Shown here: positions 23,809-32,844 of the stretch, in pieces | How positions within the stretch are numbered: position 1 is the first letter of the stretch | How the letters are laid out: the number at the start of each line of letters is the position of its first letter | Source: Sedimenticola_A sp040506425 | Lineage (GTDB): Bacteria > Pseudomonadota > Gammaproteobacteria > Chromatiales > Chromatiaceae | DNA length: 64,000 bases | Reading direction: 5' to 3' | Assembly (NCBI GenBank): GCA_965224515.1 | Contig: OZ245051.1 | Location: 1,798,001-1,862,000 of the forward strand | Notes under the pieces: generated by a model | Told to the model about the DNA's origin: nothing | The model's input: only the letters and a program-made list of their open reading frames with translations | Database searches by the model: none | Position numbers and translations under genes: made by a program

Positions 23809-26202
23809 ATGGTCTCTGGATTTGGAAAGCTTATTCATTGGCAGCCTGACTCAGATGAGTTTGCAGCGCCCTTGCGCAAGAAAAAGCCTTTTGAATCAGA
23901 TATCGGACAGTTTCCCAAAGGTATAGATAACGCCCACGTCGATGTGGTTCTCAGCGCTGAGTTCATGAGCAGGGCCAGGCTGCTGGTGCGCAGGACGCTA
24001 CTGCATGAAGTCGCTGTGAACTACTGGGGCGAGCCACCCTCTCCTCCCAATAACAAGGACATTCATTCATTCCGGGAGAGTTACGTCGGGATGATGGAGG
24101 TCGCTGTAGACAGGGCGCGAAAGATCTCCAGTGTCGCCTTGATACAGCTATTGCAGTTTTCCGTTGTGAAATTTCTGCCCCTGTTGGTACGCGAGGAGAT
24201 TGAGCGGCTGAAGGGGCAGATGAAACGGGCGGGTGGAGTGGATGGCCTGCAGTCCAGCAGCAAGTCGGTGATGGTGCATGAACGGCTTGTGATCCTCTCC
24301 AAGAACGCTGATCTTATCCGTTACCAGATTGTGCGTGGACTGTTCCGTGAGCTGTTGAAGCTTGAAAACACCCGTATGAGCAAACTGCGAAAATCGGTGC
24401 TTGGTCGCTCCTGGCCGGCTCCGCGTGCAGCACTGTTCAACCCGCTGTTGCAACTGCCCTCACTGTCGGCGGATGAGCAGTTTATGCGTCACTATACCCT
24501 GGTCTGCACTGACCGGGATGACCCGGACGCCTTTGGCCGGGTCAATCGCATAATGATGGAACTGTTCGGCGACTACCTACCCCAATGGTGTGCTCCGGTG
24601 AACAGGGATGATGCACAATTAATTGATGACGAGGCGACAAAAAGCAGCAGGGGAAAAACCCTGGGTTATACAGAGATAGAACGGGTGTTGAAGGGGGCGC
24701 TTCAAAAGGATGAGTTTGAACAGGGGCTGGTCTCGTGGTTTGACTCCCCTGAAAATATCGACAAGGTGATATTTTCAACAAGCGCAGAGAACGATGGGGC
24801 CAGTAACGGATGGGGTGACCAGCGATGGCCTGAATTTCATCAACGATTGGTCAGGAAGATAATCAAGCGCTTTAAATCCACAGGCCTGGAAAAAGAGATT
24901 CTGGCCTGCCACGCCGCGTCTACTCTCTATGTTGAGCTGAATGAACAGCTGCCGGTCAGACTGATTTGCCAGTACCTGGCTGGACGTGTCAGGCGCAAGG
25001 ATCTGTTGCGGCGGTTGAGCAGCATGCAACACGTTGAGGATCCAGTTCAGGTTCAGAAGCATCTCGATCGTGCGCTAACGGGTATACGCAATACACCTGC
25101 CGCCCAGAAACAGCGACGGGTGTTCAGTTTCATGCGTCATTTCATGCGCCTGAGACACGATCTTAAGCTGGCTCACCAGGGGCACAAGGTGATGGCCGAT
25201 ATTCGCCTGTTGGATAAGCCTGATGAAATTGCGCTGTCGCGCAGTAACGGTACGCTTCAGGAGTTTGTACTGCGAGAGGAGTTGCAGTCTGAGAGCAGCC
25301 GGATTCGCAACCACGTGATTCTGAAAGCTGATGTACGAGGGTCTACCGCGATAACGAGCCAGCTGAGAGAGAAAAACCTCAATCCAGCTTCTCATTTCAG
25401 TCTCAACTTCTTTGAGCCCATCAACAAACTGCTGGCCGTTTACGGTGCTAACAAAGTATTCGTGGAAGGTGATGCGGTAATCCTCAGTGTCTACGAGTAT
25501 GAGAATACGCCTTACCAGTGGCTGAGCGTCTCCCATGCCTGCGGCCTGGCGGCGAATATTCTCAAAGTGGTGGATCAGCAGAATATCAAGAACAGAAAAT
25601 ATGGACTGCCTCTGCTCGAGTTGGGATTGGGTATTGCTTTCAGTGACCAGGAGCCGGCCTTCCTCTATGACGAGGATAGGGAGATCATGATCTCATCGGC
25701 GATCAACCGGGCTGACCAGCTCTCCTCCTGTTCAGCTGCCATACGCAAGTCGGACTACGGCAAAGGGCTCGGTCGGGGGGTGGAGGTGCTTGCCCCTGTC
25801 GATGTTGCGAATGAGGACAAGGAGAGCAGTGACCGTTTCATACGTTATAACGTCAATGGCATTGAACTCGACGTGCCGGCCTTCTATAAACTCAAGTCAG
25901 AGCTGGTTCTTAAAAAGGTTCAGCTGGACCCGGACGATAGCGACAACAACTGCTACCTGGCTGCCAGGTATCCTGACCTGGAAGGGAAAATGCATTGGCT
26001 TGTGGTCCGCGAGGCGGTGATACGCAAGTGGAACGGTTCACAGGTCGGAGGGGCGGAAGATAAAGGCCGCAGTTACTACCAGGTGGTCACCGACCCGGAA
26101 ACCGTCAAGGCGGTTATAGAGCGGAGCAGAGATCGCAGGTCAGGAATAGCACAGGAGCCTGCCCCTCTGGATTCATCCGGGGGGGGACAATACCTGCACT
26201 AG
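23809..26202 (+). CDS. Large protein with C-terminal class III nucleotide-cyclase-like domain
   Basis: A 797-residue soluble protein. The first 500 residues are helix-rich with no family I recognise. From about residue 504 a cyclase-homology domain begins: ILKADVRGSTAITSQL carries the first metal-binding Asp, and KVFVEGDAVILSVYE the second. SSAINRADQLSS occupies the position of the transition-state Asn/Arg segment, but the expected Arg of AxRL is Gln, so the fold may be regulatory or use a variant site. No signal peptide or membrane helix is visible. Neighbours are rsd and slt; no obvious effector gene is adjacent. A cyclic-nucleotide product is possible but unproven. Confidence 0.75.
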   Translation: MVSGFGKLIHWQPDSDEFAAPLRKKKPFESDIGQFPKGIDNAHVDVVLSAEFMSRARLLVRRTLLHEVAVNYWGEPPSPPNNKDIHSFRESYVGMMEVAVDRARKISSVALIQLLQFSVVKFLPLLVREEIERLKGQMKRAGGVDGLQSSSKSVMVHERLVILSKNADLIRYQIVRGLFRELLKLENTRMSKLRKSVLGRSWPAPRAALFNPLLQLPSLSADEQFMRHYTLVCTDRDDPDAFGRVNRIMMELFGDYLPQWCAPVNRDDAQLIDDEATKSSRGKTLGYTEIERVLKGALQKDEFEQGLVSWFDSPENIDKVIFSTSAENDGASNGWGDQRWPEFHQRLVRKIIKRFKSTGLEKEILACHAASTLYVELNEQLPVRLICQYLAGRVRRKDLLRRLSSMQHVEDPVQVQKHLDRALTGIRNTPAAQKQRRVFSFMRHFMRLRHDLKLAHQGHKVMADIRLLDKPDEIALSRSNGTLQEFVLREELQSESSRIRNHVILKADVRGSTAITSQLREKNLNPASHFSLNFFEPINKLLAVYGANKVFVEGDAVILSVYEYENTPYQWLSVSHACGLAANILKVVDQQNIKNRKYGLPLLELGLGIAFSDQEPAFLYDEDREIMISSAINRADQLSSCSAAIRKSDYGKGLGRGVEVLAPVDVANEDKESSDRFIRYNVNGIELDVPAFYKLKSELVLKKVQLDPDDSDNNCYLAARYPDLEGKMHWLVVREAVIRKWNGSQVGGAEDKGRSYYQVVTDPETVKAVIERSRDRRSGIAQEPAPLDSSGGGQYLH

Positions 26203-26244
26203 TGGGTCATGCGGTCAACTCACACCCCATGCTGGCATGGTCAA

Positions 26245-28236
26245 CTAGCCAGCCGGTTTTGAACTTGAGAGGGTGATCCCGGTGGATGTGATCTGCTTGC
26301 CTGGCAGAATCGGCTGAAGTTTTTGACTCAAACGAACCGGCTGCCTGCCCAGACGCTGCTCATAGATGACCGAGTAGGCGAGCACACGCTGGGTGTATTT
26401 CCGGGTCTCTGTGAAGGGGATATTCTCTATCCAAAGGTGGGCGTCAGTCACCTCTTCAGGTAGCCAACTCTTCACCCTGTGAGGGCCGGCATTGTAGGCG
26501 GCAGTGGCCAGCACCGGGTTGTTACCCAGCTGGTTCAGCACCTCGCGCAGGTAACCGGTACCCAGCCGGATATTGGTCTTTGGGATCAGCAGGTCACGTT
26601 TGGCAGGTTTCGGCTGTTTTGCTTTTTTTGCCACTGATTTTGCTGTTCTCGGCATCAACTGCATCAGCCCCATTGCGCCGACGGGAGATATAGCGTCTCT
26701 GGAAAAGGCGCTCTCCTGGCGAACAACTGCAAACACCCAGGCCTTATCGATATTCTGCCGTTTTGCTCCGTTACTGATCTGCTTGTCGTGCTCCAGGGGG
26801 AATCTGAGTTCCAGGTCATCCCAGTAGCCGGTGCGCGCCAGGGTGAATATTGCGCGGTCATGCCAGTTCCATGACTGGGCCAGCTTCGCAGCCGCCTGGA
26901 GATTTGAACGTTCCATCCTGCGTGTTGCCCACTGCCACTCCCTGCGGGCATCCAGCAGCCTGTTGAGGGTGAGCAGTTCTTTGGCGCGTTGCAGTCCCGG
27001 ATGCTCTGCAAGCTGGGCTATTTCTGCGGGTGGTAACTCAAGCGGGGTGTTGTCAAGATTGTAATCCACGCCGACCCTGTCGGCTGCCAGAAAACCGTGA
27101 TAGCTGCGCTCCCTGGCCAGGGCTTTAAACAGGGCATCAGCCTCTTCGGGCTCTCCTGATTCAGCCGTTGCATGGGCGTGCCAGTAGCGCCAGTTCTCTT
27201 TCTCCCGAAATGATTCGGGTGCCGATTCGAGCCAAGCCAATAATTTGTCCCAGCGTTGCTCTTCGAGAGCAGTACGCAGGCGCTTCTCGGTATACTTCAG
27301 GTCCTCTCCTGCGGGTACAACCCGGTCCATCCAGTCGATGACATCCTTGTGGTCCTCTCTTGCCATCCTGAAGGCCAGTGCACGCTTGATCTGCTGTCCC
27401 AGTTCAGGGGGGATCTCTTTGTCCTTGATCTTATTCCAGGCAGTGAGAGCGGAAGGCAGGTCCTTCCTGGCCAGCCATTTCAGGCCATGGTACAGAACCT
27501 GGTCATGGTATGGGTGTGACTTGTCGTGCGATGCGAATTTGACGACTCTGGCCGGATTGCTGCGAATATCGAGCCACTGTTTAAGCCAGCCCTTCTCCTG
27601 CTCTGGCAGAAAGCGCTCCAGGTAGCGGGCCAGGGATCCGTTTCGGCGTTCCATGGTCAGGTTGATGCGTTGCCATACCAGTTTGGTGCTGAACCGGTCG
27701 CTCTGTTGCAGCGCCTTGAGCAGCGGATCACAGGCCTTGGGTTGGGATGACCCCGTCAGCCATATCTCCTCGGCCCTCTTCATCGCCTGCGCTTTGTGTC
27801 CGGTTTTGAACAGCGACCAGTAGTAGGTGCAACGTCTCGACGTGCTCGTTGTGGGGGTGTAAAAGGCCCTGTAGGTCCACCAGCGTTTCTTTTTGGCAAG
27901 GTGCTTCAGCCAGGCTGAACGCAGCTTGTGGGCGAGGGGGGTCTCCTGGTAACGGTTCAGGAAAATCTCGACCTCATCACTCTTCAGTACCGACAGCCTG
28001 CCCAGCATCTCTTTCAACTCCAGGTAGGGAGTCAGGGGGTAGCTGTGCAGGTCCAGGCGTGCCTTGAGCGTGCGGTAGGCCGTCTTGTCCTTGCCCAGTG
28101 CTTTTTCAGCTGCAAGGAAGGTGTTTCTAAGGGTGGTCTGTTCTTCGTCGGTGTTATTTACGGCGGAGAGTGCGCTGGCCGTAAACAGTAACAGCAGAAA
28201 GAGGGAGCCCGTGGTGTGCCTGATTGTGATTTCCAT
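26245..28236 (-). CDS. slt: Soluble lytic murein transglycosylase Slt
   Basis: Periplasmic enzyme that cleaves peptidoglycan glycan strands to 1,6-anhydro products. 663 residues with a signal peptide (LFLLLLFTASALSA). The N-terminal two-thirds forms the alpha-helical superhelix (U and L domains) of Slt70. The C-terminal catalytic domain holds VRQESAFSRDAISPVGAMGLMQLMP with the catalytic Glu near residue 510, then TAYNAGPHRVKSWL and the final NxPFxETRxYTQRV. Convergent with the cyclase-like gene. Confidence 0.95.
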   Translation of the reverse strand: MEITIRHTTGSLFLLLLFTASALSAVNNTDEEQTTLRNTFLAAEKALGKDKTAYRTLKARLDLHSYPLTPYLELKEMLGRLSVLKSDEVEIFLNRYQETPLAHKLRSAWLKHLAKKKRWWTYRAFYTPTTSTSRRCTYYWSLFKTGHKAQAMKRAEEIWLTGSSQPKACDPLLKALQQSDRFSTKLVWQRINLTMERRNGSLARYLERFLPEQEKGWLKQWLDIRSNPARVVKFASHDKSHPYHDQVLYHGLKWLARKDLPSALTAWNKIKDKEIPPELGQQIKRALAFRMAREDHKDVIDWMDRVVPAGEDLKYTEKRLRTALEEQRWDKLLAWLESAPESFREKENWRYWHAHATAESGEPEEADALFKALARERSYHGFLAADRVGVDYNLDNTPLELPPAEIAQLAEHPGLQRAKELLTLNRLLDARREWQWATRRMERSNLQAAAKLAQSWNWHDRAIFTLARTGYWDDLELRFPLEHDKQISNGAKRQNIDKAWVFAVVRQESAFSRDAISPVGAMGLMQLMPRTAKSVAKKAKQPKPAKRDLLIPKTNIRLGTGYLREVLNQLGNNPVLATAAYNAGPHRVKSWLPEEVTDAHLWIENIPFTETRKYTQRVLAYSVIYEQRLGRQPVRLSQKLQPILPGKQITSTGITLSSSKPAG

Positions 28237-28374
28237 CTCTCCTCATGGCGGAGTGCTTCTACAACTACCGTGAAGCTTAGAGCGGGGGGGCAGCTTGCAC
28301 AAGGGAATTTCACGACTTTCCCTCGATGATTAAAGGAATGGTAATCGGGTAGATATCTGTGGCTGCGCCGGCTC

Positions 28375-29247
28375 ATGGTTGTACCGGAGGGATTAATTGG
28401 CGATCATCAACCAATGAGTAGTAATAATGATGTGTGCAGTGCGGAGATCGACAGCGCTGATCTACGGCAGTTGATTGTGGAGGTGGCGGAAACAGAGATC
28501 ATGTCCCGCTTCCAGGGTGTTGATGCCCAGGAAAAACAGGATGGCTCCCTGGTAACAGATGCCGACCTGGCTGCCCAGGAGAGCATAAGGAGAGGGCTGG
28601 AGGAGCGCTGGCCGACGATTCCACTGCTTGGGGAGGAGATGACGACCTCCGAGCAGGATGCTGTGCTGGAAACAGGTGAGTACTGGTGTCTCGATCCCGT
28701 TGACGGTACCACCAACTACGCCAATGGCATCCCCTTTTTCGCCGTCTCCCTTGCCCTGATCAGGGGCGGGGAAATTGTTACCGGAATAGTCTATGACCCT
28801 GTCAGGAATGAGTGTTTCAGGGCCGATCGGGGCCGTGGCGCCTTTCTCAATGATCAGCCGTTGAAACTGCCTGATCAAAAGCCCCAGCTGGAACAGTGCG
28901 TGGCAATAGTGGACTTCAAGCGCCTGCCGAGAGCGTTGACTATGCGCCTGGCTGAGAGTGCGCCCTATCGCTCCCAGCGCAGCCTGGGAGCCGTCACCCT
29001 GGAGTGGTGCTGGCTGGCGGCGGGACGTGGACAGCTCTATCTGCATGGCTCCCAGAAACCCTGGGACTATGCAGCAGGCCTGCTGATTTTCGAAGAGGCG
29101 GGCGGTGCTGGTTGCCTGATGGATGCCCTGGGCAGTGACTGTATATCCCCGGCCAGCCAACTCGCCTCACAGGCTGCGGTGGGCGCGGTGGACAGCTGCC
29201 TGCTGGGTCAGTGGCGGGAGTGGTTGAATGCTGCTGAGCCCGACTGA
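28375..29247 (+). CDS. Inositol-monophosphatase-family phosphatase
   Basis: A Mg2+-dependent phosphatase of the IMPase/CysQ/FBPase superfamily, 290 residues. The metal sites are GEEMT near residue 86 and DPVDGTTNY near 107-115, with the C-terminal metal Asp in KPWDYAAGLLIFEEAGG. Substrate could be inositol phosphate, 3'-phosphoadenosine phosphate, or a sugar bisphosphate; in an autotroph fructose-1,6-bisphosphate is a plausible but unproven option. The start is uncertain: ATG at 28375 or ATG at 28414 (MSSNNDV). The gene overlaps the following thioesterase gene by 20 bases. Confidence 0.88.
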   Translation: MVVPEGLIGDHQPMSSNNDVCSAEIDSADLRQLIVEVAETEIMSRFQGVDAQEKQDGSLVTDADLAAQESIRRGLEERWPTIPLLGEEMTTSEQDAVLETGEYWCLDPVDGTTNYANGIPFFAVSLALIRGGEIVTGIVYDPVRNECFRADRGRGAFLNDQPLKLPDQKPQLEQCVAIVDFKRLPRALTMRLAESAPYRSQRSLGAVTLEWCWLAAGRGQLYLHGSQKPWDYAAGLLIFEEAGGAGCLMDALGSDCISPASQLASQAAVGAVDSCLLGQWREWLNAAEPD

Positions 29248-29707
29248 CTGGCTGAGACGGCTGAACCTGGTATCGCGCTCCAGGAGATTGGAGTGGTTTC
29301 CCCCGTTTCGGGCCATGGGGGTAAGGGTGCTGGAGCTCAAGGATGGCGGGCGTATAACCCGTATCCGGCTGCCCCTTTCAGGGCGCACCCGCAACCCTGG
29401 CGGGGGCATGTTCGGCGGTGCCATGGCCTCTGTTGCCGATGCTGTACCGGCCCTGGCCTGTGCCCGTGTTTTTCCCAAATATTCGGTCTGGACACGCACC
29501 CTGCACCTTGAATTTCTGCGCGAAGGCCGCACTGATCTGGAATTGAGATTTGAAATGAGCAGTGGGCAGGAAGCAGAGATTGCAGAAGAGTTGGCGCAAA
29601 AGCAGCGCTCTGACCCGCTGTTCCGATACGCCTTTTACCTGGCTGACGGCTCCTTGTGTGCCCGCGCAGAATCCAGGGTGGCGATCAGGAAGCCTGGCGG
29701 ACCATGA
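29228..29707 (+). CDS. Hotdog-fold thioesterase (DUF4442/PaaI-like)
   Basis: A 159-residue protein with the hotdog fold of PaaI/YiiD-type thioesterases. The central helix region RNPGGGMFGGAMASVADAVPAL (conserved HGG-type position replaced by MFGG) and the flanking strands (VWTRTLHLEFLREGRTDLELRFEM) mark the family. Acyl-CoA substrates are unknown. It follows the IMPase gene with a 20-base overlap and should be co-transcribed with it and with the downstream Sel1 gene 59 bases on. Confidence 0.82.
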   Translation: MLLSPTDWLRRLNLVSRSRRLEWFPPFRAMGVRVLELKDGGRITRIRLPLSGRTRNPGGGMFGGAMASVADAVPALACARVFPKYSVWTRTLHLEFLREGRTDLELRFEMSSGQEAEIAEELAQKQRSDPLFRYAFYLADGSLCARAESRVAIRKPGGP

Positions 29708-29766
29708 GTCCGGGCTATTGATAAAAGATTTTATGTAGTACCGGTTTTTCCGGTTGGAGATATCTG

Positions 29767-30204
29767 ATGAGTGATCTAGACGACCAGTTCGGTATGGAGC
29801 TGAGCAGCGGTATTGCTGCATTTGAATCGAAGCATTTTTCTGTGGCTGCACAAACCCTCTCGCCACTGGCAGACCTGGGCAATATCGAGGCCCAGTACCG
29901 CATGGCCATCATGGCCCAGAACGGTCTGGGTATGACGGTGAATGAACTGCTGGCCTATAAATATATGAAGTCCGCAGCAGAGGCGGGTATGGGCCTGGCC
30001 CAGCATGGGCTGGGTTTCATGTACATGGAGGGGGAGTGCGTGGAGAAGAACACGCCAAAGGCCATCGAGTGGTTCACCAAGGCCGCCGACCAGGGTATGG
30101 CCGGTTCCATGACCACCCTGGCAATGATCTATGAACAGGGCCAGGGCGTGGAGCAGGATCTGGATGAGGCCAAGCGCTGGTACAAGATGGCTGGTTTTGA
30201 ATAA
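29767..30204 (+). CDS. Sel1-like repeat protein
   Basis: A 145-residue cytoplasmic-looking protein built of about three Sel1/TPR-like helical repeats: GNIEAQYRMAIMAQNGLGM, GMGLAQHGLGFMYMEGECV, and GMAGSMTTLAMIYEQGQGV. These solenoids usually act as protein-binding adaptors. No signal peptide is visible. RBS TTGGAGATA precedes the ATG. It likely forms an operon with the next gene, 13 bases downstream. Confidence 0.88.
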   Translation: MSDLDDQFGMELSSGIAAFESKHFSVAAQTLSPLADLGNIEAQYRMAIMAQNGLGMTVNELLAYKYMKSAAEAGMGLAQHGLGFMYMEGECVEKNTPKAIEWFTKAADQGMAGSMTTLAMIYEQGQGVEQDLDEAKRWYKMAGFE

Positions 30205-30217
30205 TCGGGCATGAGAG

Positions 30218-31234
30218 ATGAAAAACCGGGAGAGCCAGCTTCCTGATCGCCCGAGTGTTATTCGTGGGCAGAGGATTACCCAGAGAAGTCGCCGGCAACC
30301 CACTTTAGGGCGGGGGTCGATTGCGCTTCGCATGCGCCTGGGGGTGTTTTTTCTGGCCTTTACCGGTGTGCTGGTGGCACTGCTGTTGAACTGGCTACAG
30401 CCTGGGCGGATTGCGCACCGGGTTGAGTCTCCATCAAAACCTCCGCTGCAACCACTGCCAAAACCTGACTCAACCCTGTTGCCCGGGCGGTCAGCCAGTC
30501 CGGGAGACTCTGCCGGGAGACCTGCTGTTGGATTTGATGGCGGTTCAAACCGCCAGAGGAAACAGCCTGTTCCCGTGACTGAAGTTGACCCCAAGGCCAA
30601 CCAGGCGGGGGAGCTGGTGCTCTCCCTGAGCAAGGGCTTCAGGCCCGCGGGTTTCAAGATAGGTGCGGTTCAGAAGCGATTGCAGCTCTCCAACCACCCC
30701 GATCGACTATTCAAGCGCCTGCCGGACTTCACCGGCCCAAGTCAGAAATACGGTGTCATCACCCTTGGCGTGGGGCAGCAGTACCGGTTCGTTCTGGATA
30801 CCGTACCGTCAGGCTATAAGCTCTACCTGGACCGCAATCGCAACGGTGACCTTACAGATGACGGACCTCCTGTCGAGAATCAGGGCAAGGGGCGGTTCGC
30901 AGCCACGGTCTCACTGCCCATGGACAGGGTCACTGGTATTTCGCAGCTCCAGGGGGAGTACCAGCTCTGGGTTTTTGCCAACAACAACAGCTGGCGGCAA
31001 AACACACTGGGGTACTACAGCAGAACCCAGCTCCAGGGGCGACTGCGCCTCGGGGGGCACCTTTTTACCGCCTATCTTGCTGACAACCTGGTCCTGGATG
31101 GCGACTACCGCAATGACGGCATCAGCATCGACCTGGATGGTGACGGAAAGATCGACCGGGAACGGGAGTACCTGCCGCCGGATGAAATGCTCACCCTGGG
31201 TGGCAGGGATTACCGGGTAAAGATTGTCTACTGA
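30218..31234 (+). CDS. Single-pass membrane protein with two EF-hand-like calcium loops
   Basis: A 338-residue protein of unknown function. A basic N-terminus is followed by one membrane helix near residues 41-61 (LGVFFLAFTGVLVALLLNWL), then a Pro/Ser-rich linker. The C-terminal extracytoplasmic part contains two acidic loops in EF-hand/dockerin style, DRNRNGDLTDDG (about residue 205) and DLDGDGKIDRERE (about 308), each followed by a repeated context (YLDRN... and SIDLDGDG...). These should bind Ca2+. Strands around the loops suggest a beta-sandwich. Last gene of a probable four-gene run. Confidence 0.8.
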   Translation: MKNRESQLPDRPSVIRGQRITQRSRRQPTLGRGSIALRMRLGVFFLAFTGVLVALLLNWLQPGRIAHRVESPSKPPLQPLPKPDSTLLPGRSASPGDSAGRPAVGFDGGSNRQRKQPVPVTEVDPKANQAGELVLSLSKGFRPAGFKIGAVQKRLQLSNHPDRLFKRLPDFTGPSQKYGVITLGVGQQYRFVLDTVPSGYKLYLDRNRNGDLTDDGPPVENQGKGRFAATVSLPMDRVTGISQLQGEYQLWVFANNNSWRQNTLGYYSRTQLQGRLRLGGHLFTAYLADNLVLDGDYRNDGISIDLDGDGKIDREREYLPPDEMLTLGGRDYRVKIVY

Positions 31235-31240
31235 TCAGAG

Positions 31241-31645
31241 TGGTGGGTTACGCTTCGCTAACCCACCCTACAAGGATTCGTCATTCCGGCGAATGCCGGA
31301 ATCCAGGGTAGGCACCAACAAATACCCATACACCTTCACAGCTGGATCCCGGCCTGCGCCGGGATGACTGGTTCTGATTGTAGGAGCGAACTTGTTCGCG
31401 AAGAGTGCTGATGATTGTTCACATGCCGATCGCGAACGAGTTCGCTCCTACTGCAAGGGGTATGCTGATCAGTCGTAGGGTGCAATAGCGAAGCGTATTG
31501 CACCATAAACAGCCGGGTGGTGGGTTACGCTTCGCTAACCCACCCTACAAGGATTCGTCATTCCGGCGGATGCCGGAATCCAGGGTAGGCATCAACAAAT
31601 ACCCATACGCCTTCGCAGCTGGATCCCGGCTTGGGCCGGGATGAC
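31241..31645. repeat. Pair of 128-base direct repeats with REP hairpin between
   Basis: Copies at 31241-31368 and 31518-31645 (offset 277) are nearly identical. Each contains the hairpin GGTGGGTTACGCTTCGCTAA with CCCACC, the palindrome ATTCCGGCG..TGCCGGAAT, and a GATCCCGGC/GCCGGGATGAC tail. Between them lies the TAGGAGCGAAC hairpin (31381-31450) and a GGTGCAATAGCGAAGCGTAT..TGCACC hairpin (about 31476-31505). The 448-base gap between the EF-hand gene and aroG holds no gene. Confidence 0.85.
31381..31450. repeat. REP hairpin, TAGGAGCGAAC family
   Basis: The arms TAGGAGCGAACTTGTTCGCG and CGCGAACGAGTTCGCTCCTA enclose about 30 bases. The same unit recurs at 36327-36390 and, diverged, at 58671-58736, so it is a dispersed REP-like family of this genome. 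Confidence 0.8.
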
Positions 31646-31682
31646 GGCTAAAGATGCATGGGAGTATTAGAGTGGTGGGTCA

Positions 31683-32738
31683 TCAGCACTCTCTGCGCTT
31701 GCGTACCGCGGAGGCGAGTTCCTGCAGCAGCGGCTCGCTCTCTTCCCAGTTGATGCAGGCGTCGGTGATGCTCTGGCCGTAGACCAGTTCTTCGCCTGCA
31801 CGCCAGTCCTGGCGGCCAGCGACCAGGAAACTCTCGATCATGGCGCCCATGATGCGCTTGTCTCCGCGGGCCACCTGTCCGGCCACGTCACGTCCCACAT
31901 CGACCTGTTTCTGGTGGCGTTTGCGGGAGTTGGCGTGGCTGAAGTCGACCATCAGGCGGGGCTTGAATCCTGAGCCCTCCATCTCCTCGGAGGCGATGTT
32001 GATGCTCTCGGTGTCATAGTTCGGGCGGCTGCCGCCGCGCAGGATGACATGGCAGTCCTCGTTGCCGTTGGTGGCGAAGATGGCGGATTTACCCTCTTTG
32101 GTCACCGACAGGAAGACATGGGGTTGGGAGGCGGAGCGCATGGCGTCCAGAGCGATCTTCAGGGTGCCGTTGGTGCCGTTTTTGAAACCCACCGGGCAGG
32201 AGAGGCCGGAGGAGAGTTCACGGTGGCCCTGGCTCTCGGTGGTGCGCGCACCGATGGCGCCCCAGCTGATCAGGTCGGCCACGTACTGGGGGCTGATCAG
32301 GTCCAGGAACTCGGTGCCCGCGGGCAGCCCCATGTTGTTGATGTCCAGCAGCAGCTGCCGGGCCAAATGCAGTCCCTTGTTGATGTGAAAAGTGCTGTCC
32401 AGGTCGGGATCGTTGATCAGGCCCTTCCAGCCGACGGTGGTGCGCGGCTTTTCAAAGTAGACACGCATCACGATCAGCAGGTCGTCCTTTAGCTCGTCCG
32501 CCACCTTCTTCAGCTGCAGGGCATATTCACGCGCCGCGTTGGGATCGTGCACCGAGCAGGGGCCGATGATCACAAGCAGCCGGTCATCCTCGTCATGGAG
32601 AATCCTGTGGATCGCCTGGCGCGTTTCGTAGACCGTGCCGGCCGCCTGTTCGGTGATTGGGAAGTCGGCCTGCAGCTGGGCAGGTGCTACCAGTTCTTTA
32701 ATGGCACGGATGCGTAGATCGTCTGTTTGGGGTTTCAT
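31683..32738 (-). CDS. aroG: 3-deoxy-7-phosphoheptulonate synthase (class I DAHP synthase)
   Basis: Condenses PEP and erythrose-4-phosphate, the first step of aromatic amino-acid synthesis. 351 residues, very close in pattern to Escherichia coli AroG/F/H: VIIGPCSVHD near the N-terminus, VMRVYFEKPRTTVGWKGLIN, SWGAIGARTTESQGHRELSS, the PEP-binding PVGFKNGT, and the metal-binding HANS and DACINWE. Which end-product inhibits it cannot be read from the sequence. It lies 106 bases downstream of cbbO on the same strand, and PEP supply from PPDK may be relevant. Confidence 0.95.
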   Translation of the reverse strand: MKPQTDDLRIRAIKELVAPAQLQADFPITEQAAGTVYETRQAIHRILHDEDDRLLVIIGPCSVHDPNAAREYALQLKKVADELKDDLLIVMRVYFEKPRTTVGWKGLINDPDLDSTFHINKGLHLARQLLLDINNMGLPAGTEFLDLISPQYVADLISWGAIGARTTESQGHRELSSGLSCPVGFKNGTNGTLKIALDAMRSASQPHVFLSVTKEGKSAIFATNGNEDCHVILRGGSRPNYDTESINIASEEMEGSGFKPRLMVDFSHANSRKRHQKQVDVGRDVAGQVARGDKRIMGAMIESFLVAGRQDWRAGEELVYGQSITDACINWEESEPLLQELASAVRKRREC

Positions 32739-32815
32739 GTCGGCTCACAGGTGATCGCCCAGGATCACGGGGTGAAAAGAGCGGATTATAACCCTCTGGG
32801 CGTGTGATACCAGAG

Positions 32816-32837
32816 CGGGGAGGCTGCAGCCTCCCCG
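32816..32837 (-). terminator. Perfect GC-rich palindrome after cbbO
   Basis: A 22-base perfect palindrome (CGGGGAGGCTGCAGCCTCCCCG) 7 bases past the cbbO stop on the minus strand. No T-run follows, so it may stabilise the 3' end of the cbb transcript or be a weak terminator before aroG. Confidence 0.55.
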
Positions 32838-32844
32838 TTTGGGT

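Noticed and set aside
31241..31645. Candidate CRISPR array (repeats with a spacer)
   Set aside because: Only two long copies with an internal REP hairpin and no regular short repeat-spacer pattern; no cas genes.
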